Part shown: positions 31,303-38,494 of the stretch, piece by piece | How positions within the stretch are numbered: the stretch's first letter is position 1 | How the letters are laid out: every line of letters begins with the position of its first letter | Assembly: GCF_031822435.1 (NCBI RefSeq) | Contig: NZ_JAVQLW010000001.1 | Span: forward strand, 1,681,501 to 1,745,500 | Reading direction: 5' to 3' | Length of the DNA: 64,000 bases | Source of the DNA: Paracoccus sp. MBLB3053 | GTDB taxonomy: Bacteria > Pseudomonadota > Alphaproteobacteria > Rhodobacterales > Rhodobacteraceae | The notes under the pieces: model-generated | Database searches by the model: none | What the model was told of the DNA's origin: nothing | The model's input: only the letters and a program-made list of their open reading frames with translations | Made by a program: the position numbers and the translations under genes

Positions 31303-31908
31303 ATGACCGAATCCCGCAAGAACAACTCCTGGCTCAAACCCGCGCTCGAATTCGGGCCTCTGGTTCTTTTCTTCGTCGTATTCATGCGGTTCCGGGATCG
31401 GACCTTCACATTGGGCGGGACTGAATATACCGGCTTCATCGTCGCCACCCTGGTCTTCATTCCGGTTCTGGTCCTGTCCACGTTGGCGCTTTGGCGGCTG
31501 ACGGGGCGACTTTCTCCCATGCAGATCGCGACGCTCGTGCTGGTCGTGGTCTTCGGTGGGCTCTCGGTATGGCTCAATGATCCCAAGTTCTTCAAGATGA
31601 AGCCGACGATAATCTATCTGATCTTCGCGGGGCTTCTGGGGCTTAGCCTGATCCTGCGGCGGAACTGGCTCGAACTGGTCATGTCCGAGGCCTTGCCCAT
31701 GACGGCCGAAGGCTGGCGCGTTCTCTCGGGCCGCATGACGGTCCTTTTCCTCGGGCTGGCCGGGGCGAACGAAATCGTCTGGCGCACGATGTCCGAAACG
31801 GCCTGGGTCAACTTCAAGACATTCGGCCTTACCATCATCATGGTGGTGTTCTTCGTCTTGAACGCCAAGCTCTTCGAACGCCACGCCCTGCCCAAGGACG
31901 CTGATTGA
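31303..31908 (+). CDS. yciB: Inner membrane protein YciB (IspZ, septation protein A family)
   Basis: A 201-residue membrane protein with five or six predicted helices. Family marks are KPALEFGPLVLFFVVF at the N-terminus, the central KMKPTIIYLIFAGLLG, and NEIVWRTMSETAWVNFKTFG near the C-terminus. YciB-family proteins affect cell-envelope integrity and septation in other bacteria; the mechanism is not settled. The ATG at 31303 follows CCGAGGCCCCC. It is 96 bases after the DUF1223 gene and 66 before metZ. Confidence 0.92.
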   Translation: MTESRKNNSWLKPALEFGPLVLFFVVFMRFRDRTFTLGGTEYTGFIVATLVFIPVLVLSTLALWRLTGRLSPMQIATLVLVVVFGGLSVWLNDPKFFKMKPTIIYLIFAGLLGLSLILRRNWLELVMSEALPMTAEGWRVLSGRMTVLFLGLAGANEIVWRTMSETAWVNFKTFGLTIIMVVFFVLNAKLFERHALPKDAD

Positions 31909-31974
31909 GGTCATTTGCCTTGCGCGGCAGGGCGGGCAGGAGTAACCGGGCGTCTCACGCACAGGAGTCCGTCA

Positions 31975-33147
31975 ATGTCCGAGAAGACCTTGCATCCGCG
32001 CACCCGCGCTGTCCATCACGGCATCCGCCGCAGCCAGTATGGCGAGATGGCCGAAGCGCTGTTCATGACGCAGGGCTTTTCCTATGACAGCGCCGAGCAG
32101 GCCGAGGCGCGCTTCATCAAGACCGGCTCGGACGAGTTCATCTATGCCCGTTACGGCAACCCGACCTCGCGCATGTTCGAGGACCGGATTGCCGATCTTG
32201 AAGGCGCAGAGGATGCCTTTGCCACGGCCAGTGGCATGGCGGCCGTCAACGGTGCACTGATGAGCATGGTGAAGCCAGGCGATCATATCGTTTCGGCAAA
32301 GGCGCTGTTCGGGTCGTGCCTCTATGTGCTCGACGTGCTGGCGCGGTTCGGGGTCGAAGTCACCTATGTGGACGGTACCGATCCGGAGCAATGGCGCGCC
32401 GCGATCCGTCCGGACACAAAGGCCGTCTTTTTCGAATCCGTGTCGAACCCCACGCTGGAACTTGTCGATATCGCCGCCGTGGCCGAACTGGCCCATGCCG
32501 TCGGCGCCCTGGTGGTGGTCGACAACGTCTTTGCGACGCCGGTCTTTTCCCGCGCGATCGAACAGGGCGCGGATGTCGTGGTCTATTCGGCCACCAAGCA
32601 TATCGACGGCGCGGGACGCTGCCTCGGTGGTGTCATCTGCGGCACGCGCCATTTCGTCCGCGAAGTCGCCGAACCCTATCTGAAACATACCGGCGGCGCG
32701 ATCAGCCCGTTCAATGCCTGGATGATGCTGAACGGCATCGCCACGATGGACCTGCGCGTCCGGGCCCAGACCGAGACGGCGCTGAAATTCGCGACCGCCA
32801 TGCTGGACCTGCCGGGGCTGACGCGGGTCATCTATCCCGGTCTCGCGAGCCATCCGCAGCATGATCTGGCGATGCGTCAGATGGGCGCGGGCGGCACGAT
32901 GGTTGCAGTCGATGTCGGCAGCAAGGACGCGGCATTCGCAGCGATGAACAAGATGCGGATCTTCCAGATCTCGAATAATCTCGGCGACGCGAAATCCATC
33001 GTGACCCATCCAGCCACGACCACGCATCAGCGGCTGTCACCCGAGGTGCAGGCCAGCCTCGGCATCACGCCGGGCCTCTTGCGCCTTTCGATCGGCCTCG
33101 AGGATGTCGGCGATCTGGTTGCCGACTTCCGGCAGGCTTTCGCGTGA
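31975..33147 (+). CDS. metZ: O-succinylhomoserine sulfhydrylase
   Basis: PLP enzyme of the Cys/Met family that makes homocysteine directly from O-succinylhomoserine and sulfide. The 390 residues include YARYGNPTSRMFEDRIADLEGAE (substrate and PLP-phosphate region), ESVSNPTLELVDIAAV, and the PLP lysine K208 in YSATKHIDGAGRCLGG. The MetZ assignment over MetB or MetC rests on the N-terminal HPRTRAVHHGIRRSQYGE and the overall alphaproteobacterial pattern. The ATG at 31975 follows CAGGAGTCC. No SAM-II riboswitch, common upstream of met genes in this class, is visible in the 66-base spacer. Confidence 0.92.
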   Translation: MSEKTLHPRTRAVHHGIRRSQYGEMAEALFMTQGFSYDSAEQAEARFIKTGSDEFIYARYGNPTSRMFEDRIADLEGAEDAFATASGMAAVNGALMSMVKPGDHIVSAKALFGSCLYVLDVLARFGVEVTYVDGTDPEQWRAAIRPDTKAVFFESVSNPTLELVDIAAVAELAHAVGALVVVDNVFATPVFSRAIEQGADVVVYSATKHIDGAGRCLGGVICGTRHFVREVAEPYLKHTGGAISPFNAWMMLNGIATMDLRVRAQTETALKFATAMLDLPGLTRVIYPGLASHPQHDLAMRQMGAGGTMVAVDVGSKDAAFAAMNKMRIFQISNNLGDAKSIVTHPATTTHQRLSPEVQASLGITPGLLRLSIGLEDVGDLVADFRQAFA

Positions 33148-33153
33148 CGATGC

Positions 33154-33198
33154 GGGGCGCGATCTGTCATCCGATTGTGACGGCGCCCCTTTATTTTT
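33154..33198 (+). terminator. Terminator after metZ
   Basis: GGGGCGC and GCGCCCC pair as the base of a hairpin with an inner TGTCA/TGACG stem, followed by TTTATTTTT. It begins 7 bases after the metZ stop. Confidence 0.8.
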
Positions 33199-33244
33199 CG
33201 TTCCCAGTCCCCAAATTCGTCCCGACCTGTCAGGGGAGACGACC

Positions 33245-34228
33245 ATGACCGAAGCCCGCCCTGTCGCCACGGATCGCGCCTATCCGGCGCTGTCGCGCGA
33301 ATACCCCGCGGATTTCCGTGTCGATGACCGATACAAGGCAAGCCTGCCTGACCTGCAGAACGGTCCGGCCAGCCTGATCGTGGGTGCGCGCGCGCCGATC
33401 CAGCATGTCGGGATCTCGAACTTCCGCTTGCCGATCCGATACCAGACCCGTCCCGATTCCACCCATGAAGGCGGAGAGGTGACGCTTGAGACTTCGGTCA
33501 CCGGAACGGTCAGCCTTGAGGCAGATCGCAAGGGCATCAACATGAGCCGGATCATGCGCTCATTCTACGCCCATGCCGAGAAGCGCTTTTCGGTCGGCGT
33601 GCTGGAAGCCGCTCTCGACGACTACAAATCCGATCTGGAAAGCTTGGATGCCCGTATCCAGATGCGCTTCAGCTTTCCGATGCGGGTCGAATCCCTGCGT
33701 TCCGGCCTGACGGGCTGGCAGTATTACGACATCGCGCTGGAACTGGTCGAGCGGGCGGGCCAGCGCCTGCAGATCATGCACCTGGATTACGTCTACAGTT
33801 CGACCTGCCCTTGTTCGCTGGAACTGTCCGAACATGCGCGCCAGATGCGGGGGCAATTGGCCACGCCGCATTCGCAGCGCTCGGTTGCGCGTATCTCGGC
33901 CGTGATCCAGGGTGAGCATCGCATGTGGTTCGAGGACCTCGTCGACCTTTGCCGCCGGGCCGTGCCCACCGAAACGCAGGTCATGGTCAAGCGCGAGGAC
34001 GAACAGGCGTTCGCCGAACTGAACGCCGCGAATCCGATCTTCGTCGAGGATGCCGTAAGGGCCTTTGCCGGCGTGCTGATGTCGGACGCGCGCGTGGGCG
34101 ATTTCCGTGTGGTGGCCAGCCATCAGGAATCACTTCATTCACATGACGCGGTCAGCGTGCTGACGCGGGGCGAGACCTTCGCGCAGGCAAGCCTCGACCC
34201 ATCGATTTTTGCGGGTCTTCGGGCTTGA
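33245..34228 (+). CDS. folE2: GTP cyclohydrolase FolE2
   Basis: COG1469-type GTP cyclohydrolase I (type IB) that makes dihydroneopterin triphosphate, the first step to folate. The 327 residues include VGISNFRLPIRYQ, MSRIMRSFYAH, the paired cysteines C188 and C190 in SSTCPCSLELSEHA, the C-terminal DFRVVASHQESLHSHDA, and NAANPIFVEDAVR. FolE2 enzymes use several metals and often replace the zinc enzyme FolE; some are under Zur. I see no convincing Zur box in the 97-base spacer, which mostly holds the metZ terminator. The ATG at 33245 follows GGGGAGACG. Confidence 0.94.
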   Translation: MTEARPVATDRAYPALSREYPADFRVDDRYKASLPDLQNGPASLIVGARAPIQHVGISNFRLPIRYQTRPDSTHEGGEVTLETSVTGTVSLEADRKGINMSRIMRSFYAHAEKRFSVGVLEAALDDYKSDLESLDARIQMRFSFPMRVESLRSGLTGWQYYDIALELVERAGQRLQIMHLDYVYSSTCPCSLELSEHARQMRGQLATPHSQRSVARISAVIQGEHRMWFEDLVDLCRRAVPTETQVMVKREDEQAFAELNAANPIFVEDAVRAFAGVLMSDARVGDFRVVASHQESLHSHDAVSVLTRGETFAQASLDPSIFAGLRA

Positions 34229-34231
34229 TGT

Positions 34232-34246
34232 GAACAAGGCGTGAAC
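34232..34246 (+). promoter_or_regulatory. SOS (LexA) box upstream of the uvrD-type helicase gene
   Basis: GAACAAGGCGTGAAC is an exact GAAC-N7-GAAC direct repeat, the alphaproteobacterial LexA operator (also written GTTC-N7-GTTC). It lies 4 bases after the folE2 stop and 41 bases before the helicase ATG, so LexA control of the helicase is likely. A second copy in the same orientation relative to its gene is upstream of imuA. Confidence 0.85.
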
Positions 34247-34287
34247 ATGGGCTTTCCCCGCACGCCAGCAGGGGCTATGTTTGCGCA

Positions 34288-36747
34288 ATGAACGAATTCG
34301 ACGAATTTGACGCCTTCGAGGCTGCAGCGGCTCCTGTGCCCCTGTCGCAACGGGCGATGGGCGCGCGCCCGATGCCCTATCTGGACGGGCTGAACGCGGC
34401 GCAGCGCGAGGCGGTCGAGGTGCTTGATGGACCCGTCCTTCTGCTGGCGGGTGCGGGAACGGGCAAGACACGGGCCCTGACGACGCGCATCGCGCATCTG
34501 CTGACGCTGAACAAGGCCAGGCCGGGCCAGATCCTTGCAGTGACCTTCACCAACAAGGCCGCGCGCGAGATGAAGGAGCGTATCGGCCGCCTCTTGGGCG
34601 AGATGGTCGAAGGCATGCCTTGGCTTGGGACGTTCCACTCGATCAGCGTCAAGATCCTGCGCCGCCATGCCGAACTTGTTGGCGATGCGACGCTGCATCT
34701 GAAGCCAAGCTTCACCATCCTCGATACCGACGACCAGATCCGGCTGTTGAAACAGCTTATGGAAGCGGAGAATGTCGATGTGAAGAAGTGGACCCCGCGT
34801 TGGGTAGCATCGCACATTGACAACTATAAAAACAGATGCTGGCGGCCAGATGCCGTTCCTGCCTCGGCGGAAAAGACAATCGAACGCGTGCCTGGAACAT
34901 TCACTACCAAACGTGATGGAGGTTCGGGGCATGAAGTAAAAGTGACAGAGGTCTATCGCCAATATCAGCGCCGTCTGCTGGAACTGAACGCGGTCGATTT
35001 CGGCGACCTCTTGATGCATTGCGTCACCATCTTCCAGGCCCATCCAGACGTGCTGCGGCAATGGCAGGACCGCTTCCGCTATATCCTCGTGGACGAGTAT
35101 CAGGACACCAACGTCGCGCAATACATGTGGCTGCGCCTGCTCGCCAAGGCGCATCGCAACATCTGCTGCGTGGGCGATGACGACCAGTCGATATATGGTT
35201 GGCGCGGTGCCGAGGTCGGCAACATCCTGCGTTTTGAAACCGATTTCCCCGGCGCCAAGGTGATCCGTCTGGAGCGGAACTACCGCTCGACGGCGCATAT
35301 CCTGGCCGCCGCCTCGGGGCTGATCGCGGCGAACCGGGGGCGTCTGGGCAAGACCCTCTGGACCGAGGCCGAGGGCGGCGAGAAGGTTCGCCTGATCGGT
35401 CATTGGGACAGCGAGGCCGAAGCCCGCTGGATCGGAGAGGAAATCGAATCCTTCCACGGCGGCCATCGTCATGCGGTGGGCCAGCGCGGCCTGAACGATA
35501 TCGCGATCCTTGTCCGCGCGTCCCACCAGATGCGGGCCTTCGAGGACCGCTTCATGACCATCGGCCTGCCGTATCGCGTCATCGGCGGCCCGCGTTTCTA
35601 TGAACGGCAAGAGATCCGCGACGCGATGGCGTATTTCCGGCTGGCTGTGTCGCCCACGGACGACCTGGCGTTTGAACGGGTCGTGAACCTGCCCAAGCGG
35701 GGTCTGGGTGACAAGGCCGTGCAGAAAATCCAGGTCGAAGCGCGCGAGCGCGGCCTTTCCCTGCTGGAAGGCGCGGCCTCTGCCCTGGCCGTCGGCGCGA
35801 TCGGGGGCAAGGGTGGTGCCGCGCTGCGTGTCTTTGTCGAGAGCATGGGGCGCTGGCATGCTGATGCCATCGACAGCGCCGCGAACCACGTCGAATTGGC
35901 CGAGCGGATCCTGGACGAATCCGGCTATACCGCGATGTGGCAGAACGACAAGTCACCCGATGCGCCGGGCCGGCTCGACAACCTGAAAGAGTTGGTCAAA
36001 GCTCTGGAAGAATTCGAGAACATCCAGGGCTTCCTCGAACATGTCGCGCTGGTCATGGATAATGACAAGGCCGAGCAGGCCGATCAGGTCAGCATCATGA
36101 CGCTGCACGCCGCCAAGGGCCTTGAATATCCCATCGTCTTCTTGCCGGGGTGGGAGGACGGGCTTTTCCCCAGCCAGCGCAGCATGGACGAGACCGGCAT
36201 GAAGGGGCTCGAGGAAGAACGGCGGCTCGCCTATGTCGGCATAACGCGGGGCGAGGAACTGGTCACCATCAGCTTTGCGGGCAACCGGCGCATGTATGGA
36301 CAATGGCAATCCAGCCTGCCTTCGCGTTTCATCGACGAGCTGCCTGAGGATCATGTTGACGTTCTGACCCCGCCCGGGCTTTACGGCGGGGGCTACGGAG
36401 CTGCAGCGCAGTCCTTTGGTCATCAGTCCCATATGCAGTCAGGAATGCACGATCGCGCCGCCAAGGCAGACGTCTATAATTCGCCCGGCTGGAAGCGTAT
36501 GCAGCAACGCAGTGCCGATCGCGCGCAGCCCGTGCATCGCGCGCCGGTCATCATCGATGCCGAGCCTGCGGCGCGTTTTTCGGTGGGGGATCGGGTGTTT
36601 CACCAGAAGTTCGGCAATGGGACGGTGATGGGAATTGCCGAGGATACGCTGACCGTCGAGTTCACGACCGGTTTCAAGACGATCAAGGCAGGCTATGTCC
36701 AGCCGGCTTCCGCAGGTGGGGGCGGTCTGGACGACGTGCCTTTCTGA
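34288..36747 (+). CDS. uvrD: UvrD/PcrA-type superfamily 1 DNA helicase
   Basis: ATP-driven 3'-5' helicase of nucleotide excision and mismatch repair, 819 residues. Motifs in order: Q motif LNAAQREAV, Walker A AGAGTGKT (K60), TFTNKAAREMKERI, motif II VDEYQDTN, motif III GDDDQSIYGWRGA, motif IV LERNYRST, motif V VSIMTLHAAKGLEYPIVFLPG, motif VI ERRLAYVGITRG. The C-terminal 55 residues (VGDRVFHQKFGNGTV) form the PcrA-type Tudor-like domain that binds RNA polymerase. An insertion of about 20 residues (about 194-221, encoded near 34866-34950) with AT-richer codons precedes LNAVDFGDLL. The upstream SOS box suggests induction by DNA damage. Confidence 0.94.
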   Translation: MNEFDEFDAFEAAAAPVPLSQRAMGARPMPYLDGLNAAQREAVEVLDGPVLLLAGAGTGKTRALTTRIAHLLTLNKARPGQILAVTFTNKAAREMKERIGRLLGEMVEGMPWLGTFHSISVKILRRHAELVGDATLHLKPSFTILDTDDQIRLLKQLMEAENVDVKKWTPRWVASHIDNYKNRCWRPDAVPASAEKTIERVPGTFTTKRDGGSGHEVKVTEVYRQYQRRLLELNAVDFGDLLMHCVTIFQAHPDVLRQWQDRFRYILVDEYQDTNVAQYMWLRLLAKAHRNICCVGDDDQSIYGWRGAEVGNILRFETDFPGAKVIRLERNYRSTAHILAAASGLIAANRGRLGKTLWTEAEGGEKVRLIGHWDSEAEARWIGEEIESFHGGHRHAVGQRGLNDIAILVRASHQMRAFEDRFMTIGLPYRVIGGPRFYERQEIRDAMAYFRLAVSPTDDLAFERVVNLPKRGLGDKAVQKIQVEARERGLSLLEGAASALAVGAIGGKGGAALRVFVESMGRWHADAIDSAANHVELAERILDESGYTAMWQNDKSPDAPGRLDNLKELVKALEEFENIQGFLEHVALVMDNDKAEQADQVSIMTLHAAKGLEYPIVFLPGWEDGLFPSQRSMDETGMKGLEEERRLAYVGITRGEELVTISFAGNRRMYGQWQSSLPSRFIDELPEDHVDVLTPPGLYGGGYGAAAQSFGHQSHMQSGMHDRAAKADVYNSPGWKRMQQRSADRAQPVHRAPVIIDAEPAARFSVGDRVFHQKFGNGTVMGIAEDTLTVEFTTGFKTIKAGYVQPASAGGGGLDDVPF

Positions 36748-36800
36748 GAACCGGCGCGCTGACGCATGCGTTTCCTTGTCTAGCGAGAGGAGACGTTGAA

Positions 36801-37574
36801 ATGCTCGATATCCAGACAGACGAGACGCGCAACGTGATCATGGCGCGACCCGAGGGGCCGCTGCCGGCCAGCGCCTTCGATACGCTTGGGCAGACCATCG
36901 ACGATTACGCCAGCAAGCACGACCGGATGCCCGGTCTGGTCGTTTTCCTGAAGGGCGTGCCGCATTGGGAGGGAATGTCGGCCCTGCGCGCGCATTTCGA
37001 TCTTGTGCGCAAGCGGGCCTCGGTCCTTCCTCGCGTGGCCATCGTCACGGATGTGGCCGGGCTTACCTTTCTGCCGGGGCTTGCCAATGTCTTCGTTCGG
37101 GCGCGGGTGCGCCAGTTCGATGCCGGGGATCAGGAACAGGCGATTTCCTGGGCCGGATCGCCCGAGGCAACCCCCGAGGGCTATCAGATCCTTGAGGGGT
37201 TTCCCGATGACGTCATCGCCCTTCGCGCCTTGGGCGAGGTGACTTCAGGCGATTACGAGGACAAGCTTATCCCCCTGGTTCGGGATAAGGCCCAGAAACA
37301 CGGCAAGCTGCGGCTGCTGATGCAGATCGGGCCCGAATTCGAGGGTTACACGGCAGGAGCCATGTGGGACGATGCGCGCCTTGGCCTGACCCATTGGCGC
37401 AGCTTCGAACGCATTGCGGTGGTCAGTGACATCGGCTGGATCACCCGTTCGATCAAGCTTTTCGCACCGCTGATGCCGGGCGAGGTGGCGGTCTTTCCGA
37501 ACGCTGCCTTCGAGGCTGCAAAGGTCTGGATCATCTCGGATGAAGGTGTGAAAGGTTCGGCCGGCTCGGCTTGA
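36801..37574 (+). CDS. Tandem SpoIIAA-like (STAS-fold) protein
   Basis: A 257-residue soluble protein made of two SpoIIAA-like domains (about 1-125 and 133-250). Each repeats the pattern of a long first half ending in a hydrophobic strand (LVVFLKGVPHWEGMSALRAHF in the first, LLMQIGPEFEGYTAGAMWDD in the second), then RVAIVTDVAGLTFL or RIAVVSDIGWITRSI. Single-domain relatives are common and of unknown function, possibly binding lipids or partner proteins. The ATG at 36801 has AGAGGAGA 8-15 bases upstream. It is 53 bases after the helicase gene and ends just before the RNase P RNA. Confidence 0.82.
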   Translation: MLDIQTDETRNVIMARPEGPLPASAFDTLGQTIDDYASKHDRMPGLVVFLKGVPHWEGMSALRAHFDLVRKRASVLPRVAIVTDVAGLTFLPGLANVFVRARVRQFDAGDQEQAISWAGSPEATPEGYQILEGFPDDVIALRALGEVTSGDYEDKLIPLVRDKAQKHGKLRLLMQIGPEFEGYTAGAMWDDARLGLTHWRSFERIAVVSDIGWITRSIKLFAPLMPGEVAVFPNAAFEAAKVWIISDEGVKGSAGSA

Positions 37575-37606
37575 CCATTGGCGGGTATCGGCCTATCTCG
37601 TCGGTC

Positions 37607-37977
37607 GCGCGGATGGCCGGATGACCGCGGCGAGCAATCGTCGAGGAAAGTCCGGACTCCATGAAGGCACGGTGCCGGGTAACGCCCGGCGGGGGTAACC
37701 TTAGGGAAAGCGCCACAGAGATGAGACCGCCTGTGCTTGCGCAGGTAAGGGTGAAACGGTGGGGTAAGAGCCCACCGCGGGACTGGCAACAGGACCGGCA
37801 AGGCAAGCCCCACCGGGAGCAATGCCGAATAGGGACCGCGCGCCGCAAGGCAGGGCTGCTTTCGCCCCAGCAGGTCCGGGTTGGCAGCTAGATCCCGTCA
37901 GCAATGGCGGGGCCAGAGGAATGGTCATCGAAGGGGGCAACCCCGGAACAAAATCCGGCTTACAGGCCATCCGCGCG
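37607..37977 (+). ncRNA. rnpB: RNase P RNA (M1 RNA, class A)
   Basis: Catalytic RNA that matures tRNA 5' ends. The ends pair as P1: CGCGGATGGCC (37608-37618) with GGCCATCCGCG (37965-37975). Universal segments are visible: GAGGAAAGTCCGGACTCC (37643-37660, P4 5' half and J3/4) and ACAAAATCCGGCTTACAGG near 37949-37967 (P4 3' half and end). The GGTAAG-type CRIV region GGTAAGGGTGAAACGG and the AGGGAA-type core also fit type A. A T run (37978-37982) follows P1 and ends transcription. No protein frame in this stretch is credible. Confidence 0.95.
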
Positions 37978-38138
37978 TTTTTGACCGATTCGTCTTTCCA
38001 TGTCAGGCTCCACCGCTTTGGCCCGCCCGGTCAGCGGCATTGTCCGGGCTTTGCGTCGGGATCCATCGAACCGGGCCGGGCAGAGGCTCATGGTTTGAAA
38101 TTCCCCGGCAATCCCGAGATTTCCTGCCCGATTCCCGG

Positions 38139-38166
38139 TTGACTTTGACGGCCCGGAAGCTAAAAG
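38139..38166 (+). promoter_or_regulatory. Sigma-70 type promoter of rpmG
   Basis: TTGACT (38139-38144) and TAAAAG (38161-38166) with a 16-base spacer, 66 bases before the rpmG start. It has the same geometry as the rpsD promoter. The 160 bases between the RNase P RNA and this site hold nothing else I can name. Confidence 0.7.
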
Positions 38167-38231
38167 GCGGCTTCCAAGAGATTCCACGGGGTTTGCTATA
38201 CGCGTTTTGCCCCGCAGCAGGAGCGAAGCAA

Positions 38232-38399
38232 ATGGCGAAGCCGACGACGATCAAGATCCGTCTGAACTCCTCGGCCGGTACGGGGCACTTCTACGTTACC
38301 AAGAAGAACGCTCGTACCATGACTGAGAAGATGACGGTCAACAAGTACGACCCGGTTGTGCGCAAGCACGTCGAGTACAAGGAAGGCAAGATCAAGTAA
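38232..38399 (+). CDS. rpmG: 50S ribosomal protein L33
   Basis: Large-subunit protein of 55 residues, [18 protein letters not shown] followed by [11 protein letters not shown] and [13 protein letters not shown]. It lacks the zinc-binding CxxC pairs, so it is the zinc-free form usual in alphaproteobacteria. The start is fixed by AGGAGCG 7 bases before the ATG and by the exact family length. It has its own promoter and terminator. Confidence 0.96.
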   Translation: MAKPTTIKIRLNSSAGTGHFYVTKKNARTMTEKMTVNKYDPVVRKHVEYKEGKIK

Positions 38400-38423
38400 G
38401 ATCTGCCGATCCGGACCGATCCA

Positions 38424-38464
38424 AGCAGGACCGCGCCCCGCAAGGGACGCGGTCCTTGCTTTTT
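38424..38464 (+). terminator. Terminator after rpmG
   Basis: AGCAGGACCGCG pairs with CGCGGTCCTTGCT (one bulged base); an inner CCC/GGG stem caps the loop, and TTTTT follows. It lies between rpmG and the convergent dnaE2 end. Confidence 0.85.
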
Positions 38465-38494
38465 CGGCGCGTCCTGTTCCGCCTGCCGCGCGGC

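Noticed and set aside
31909-31974. SAM-II riboswitch upstream of metZ
   Set aside because: Looked for because it is common before met genes in this class; the 66-base spacer lacks the conserved pseudoknot sequences.
33148-33244. Zur box upstream of folE2
   Set aside because: folE2 is often zinc-regulated, but the spacer is mostly the metZ terminator and shows no convincing AT-rich palindrome.
37661-38142. Short plus-strand frames across RNase P RNA
   Set aside because: They lie in a structured RNA with conserved P4 and P1 elements and have no ribosome sites.
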